52,897 bases of DNA. It comes from Bacteroidales bacterium. Lineage in GTDB: Bacteria > Bacteroidota > Bacteroidia > Bacteroidales > VadinHA17. Shown one piece after another: positions 51,822-52,897 of the stretch (position 1 is the first letter of the stretch; each line of letters begins with the position of its first letter). The translations under genes were made by a program, and so were the position numbers. The DNA lies in contig JALONV010000039.1 of assembly GCA_025454755.1 (NCBI GenBank), positions 1 through 52,897 on the forward strand, read 5' to 3'. Below the pieces are notes generated by a model. It did not search any database. It had not been told where the DNA came from and saw nothing but the letters and a program-made list of their open reading frames with translations.

Positions 51822-52897
51822 CTCTGACAGCAGCTGCAACGATAGGAGCAACCGCCGGAAATAATGGTCCGGTTTGTGAAGGAACAACTTTAAGCCTTAC
51901 TGGAAGTCCGAATGGTATGGACTCATATTCCTGGACTGGACCTGACGGATTCACTTCAACATTACAGAATCCTACTGTTTCAACTACTGCAACACCTTTA
52001 ATGTCAGGAGTATATATACTAACTGTTACACTTGGAACTTGTTCAGAATCTACAACTACTTCTGCAACGGTAACACCTGTAAATACTATCACGCTTACAT
52101 CTGCCCCGGGAACAGATAATCAGACATTATGTCTTGGTGATCCGTTTACACCAATTACATATACTACCACAGGTGCAACTGGTGCTAACTTTACAGGACT
52201 GCCGGCTGGGATGACAGTCAGCTGGGCAGGAAGTAATGTAACCATAAGCGGTTCGCCTACATCAATAGGCTCATTTGCATATCAGATAGATCTGACAGGT
52301 GGATGCGGAGCAATTTCTACAACCGGAACAATAAACGTAAAGGCTCCTAACTCAATAACATTGTCATCGGCTTTAGGTACAGATAATCAGACAGTCTGCA
52401 ACAGCACTGCTATAATTGATATTACCTACAACACTGTAAGTGCTTCAAGTGCAACTGTAAGTGGATTACCTTTAGGAGTGATCGGAAATTGGGCTTCGGA
52501 TGTGTTTACTATATCAGGAACACCAACAGCCACAGGTACATTCAACTATCTGATTACAACTGTAGGTGGTTGCGGTGTTGCAACAGCTTCGGGATCAATT
52601 ATCGTCAACCCGGTACTTCCTGTAAGCGTCGCGATAGCACCGGATGTCAATCCGATATGCGCAGGCGCAACAGTATCGTTCACTGCGACACCAACCAACG
52701 GAGGTCTTACACCTTCATATCAATGGTACAACGGAGCGACGGCAGTTGGAGCGAACAGCCCGACCTATGCATATGTTCCGACAAACGGCGATGTAATTAC
52801 AGTAGTTCTCACCTCAAGCGAGACCTGTCAGAGCGGCGGTCCTGCAACATCGAATGCAGTTACAATGACTGTCAATCCGATACTTCCGGTTAGCGTA
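51809..52897 (+). CDS. Giant surface protein, C-terminal part (partial, third frame)
   Basis: An open frame of 363 codons without its own start runs from about 51809 through the right edge of the window. It begins ASTVTLTAAATIGATAG, which corresponds to the end of a TQPTC unit, so about 59 residues (177 bp) of the unit seem lost at the join and the frame changes. It then carries an Ig/PKD-like domain (PVCEGTTLSLTGSPNG), two copies of a domain beginning ITLTSAPGTDNQT (from about 52090 and 52349), and the start of another series (PVSVAIAPDVNPICAGATV, with ILPVSV repeating at the edge). A C-terminal T9SS sorting domain would be expected further right, outside the window. Confidence 0.8.

Overview
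The window is a 52.9 kb piece of a Bacteroidota chromosome, most likely an uncultured Bacteroidales-type organism. The grounds are a type IX secretion system (T9SS) locus (porU, porV, a PorP/SprF-family gene, gldJ), promoters of the Bacteroidota TTTG-N19-TAnnTTTG type, a long-form urocanate hydratase and a giant T9SS-style surface protein. No plasmid, phage, CRISPR or transposase gene was seen. This is inference from gene content, not a database match.

Left part (1-10.7 kb): alaS faces left. Facing right are two tandem membrane-anchored M23 peptidase paralogues, a CapA/PGA_cap-like protein and a MerR-type regulator, then a Nif3-family protein paired with a coiled-coil zinc-ribbon protein, then urocanate hydratase. 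The intergenic gaps here hold three palindromic repeat elements; the largest (10.38-10.70 kb) is three nested inverted repeats with a perfect 23-bp inner stem.

T9SS region (10.7-19.9 kb): porU-porV-ispF run left with short gaps or overlaps. Facing right are a PorP/SprF protein, the lipoprotein GldJ (ending at a strong terminator) and murF. PorU and PorV finish and shuttle secreted cargo at the outer membrane, GldJ belongs to the secretion/gliding apparatus, and PorP/SprF proteins partner giant cargo proteins.

Housekeeping region (19.9-32.5 kb): a tight seven-gene leftward operon (phoH, DUF1080 protein, mtaB, inositol-monophosphatase family, lipid A acyltransferase family, GT2, membrane metallophosphoesterase). 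It is followed by a nitroreductase, folC, a 5'-nucleotidase-like exported protein lacking its usual last metal motif, and a secreted M28 peptidase.

Right part (32.5-52.9 kb): a three-PAS sensor histidine kinase without an adjacent response regulator, an exported 1-Cys peroxiredoxin, tRNA-Val with a near-perfect promoter and an unusual leader hairpin, and a giant repetitive secreted protein (over 5,000 codons, running off the right edge). That reading frame is broken three times: by an exact 22-bp tandem duplication, by a 54-bp repeat at 56-bp spacing, and by an apparent partial loss of a repeat unit. Either these are assembly errors in repeats or the gene is decaying or phase-variable. The giant protein is the natural candidate cargo of the T9SS encoded 20 kb away. 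I did not find a clearly new multi-gene system; the most worthwhile leads are the broken modular giant gene, the nested palindrome, the metal-motif deletion and the tRNA leader hairpin.
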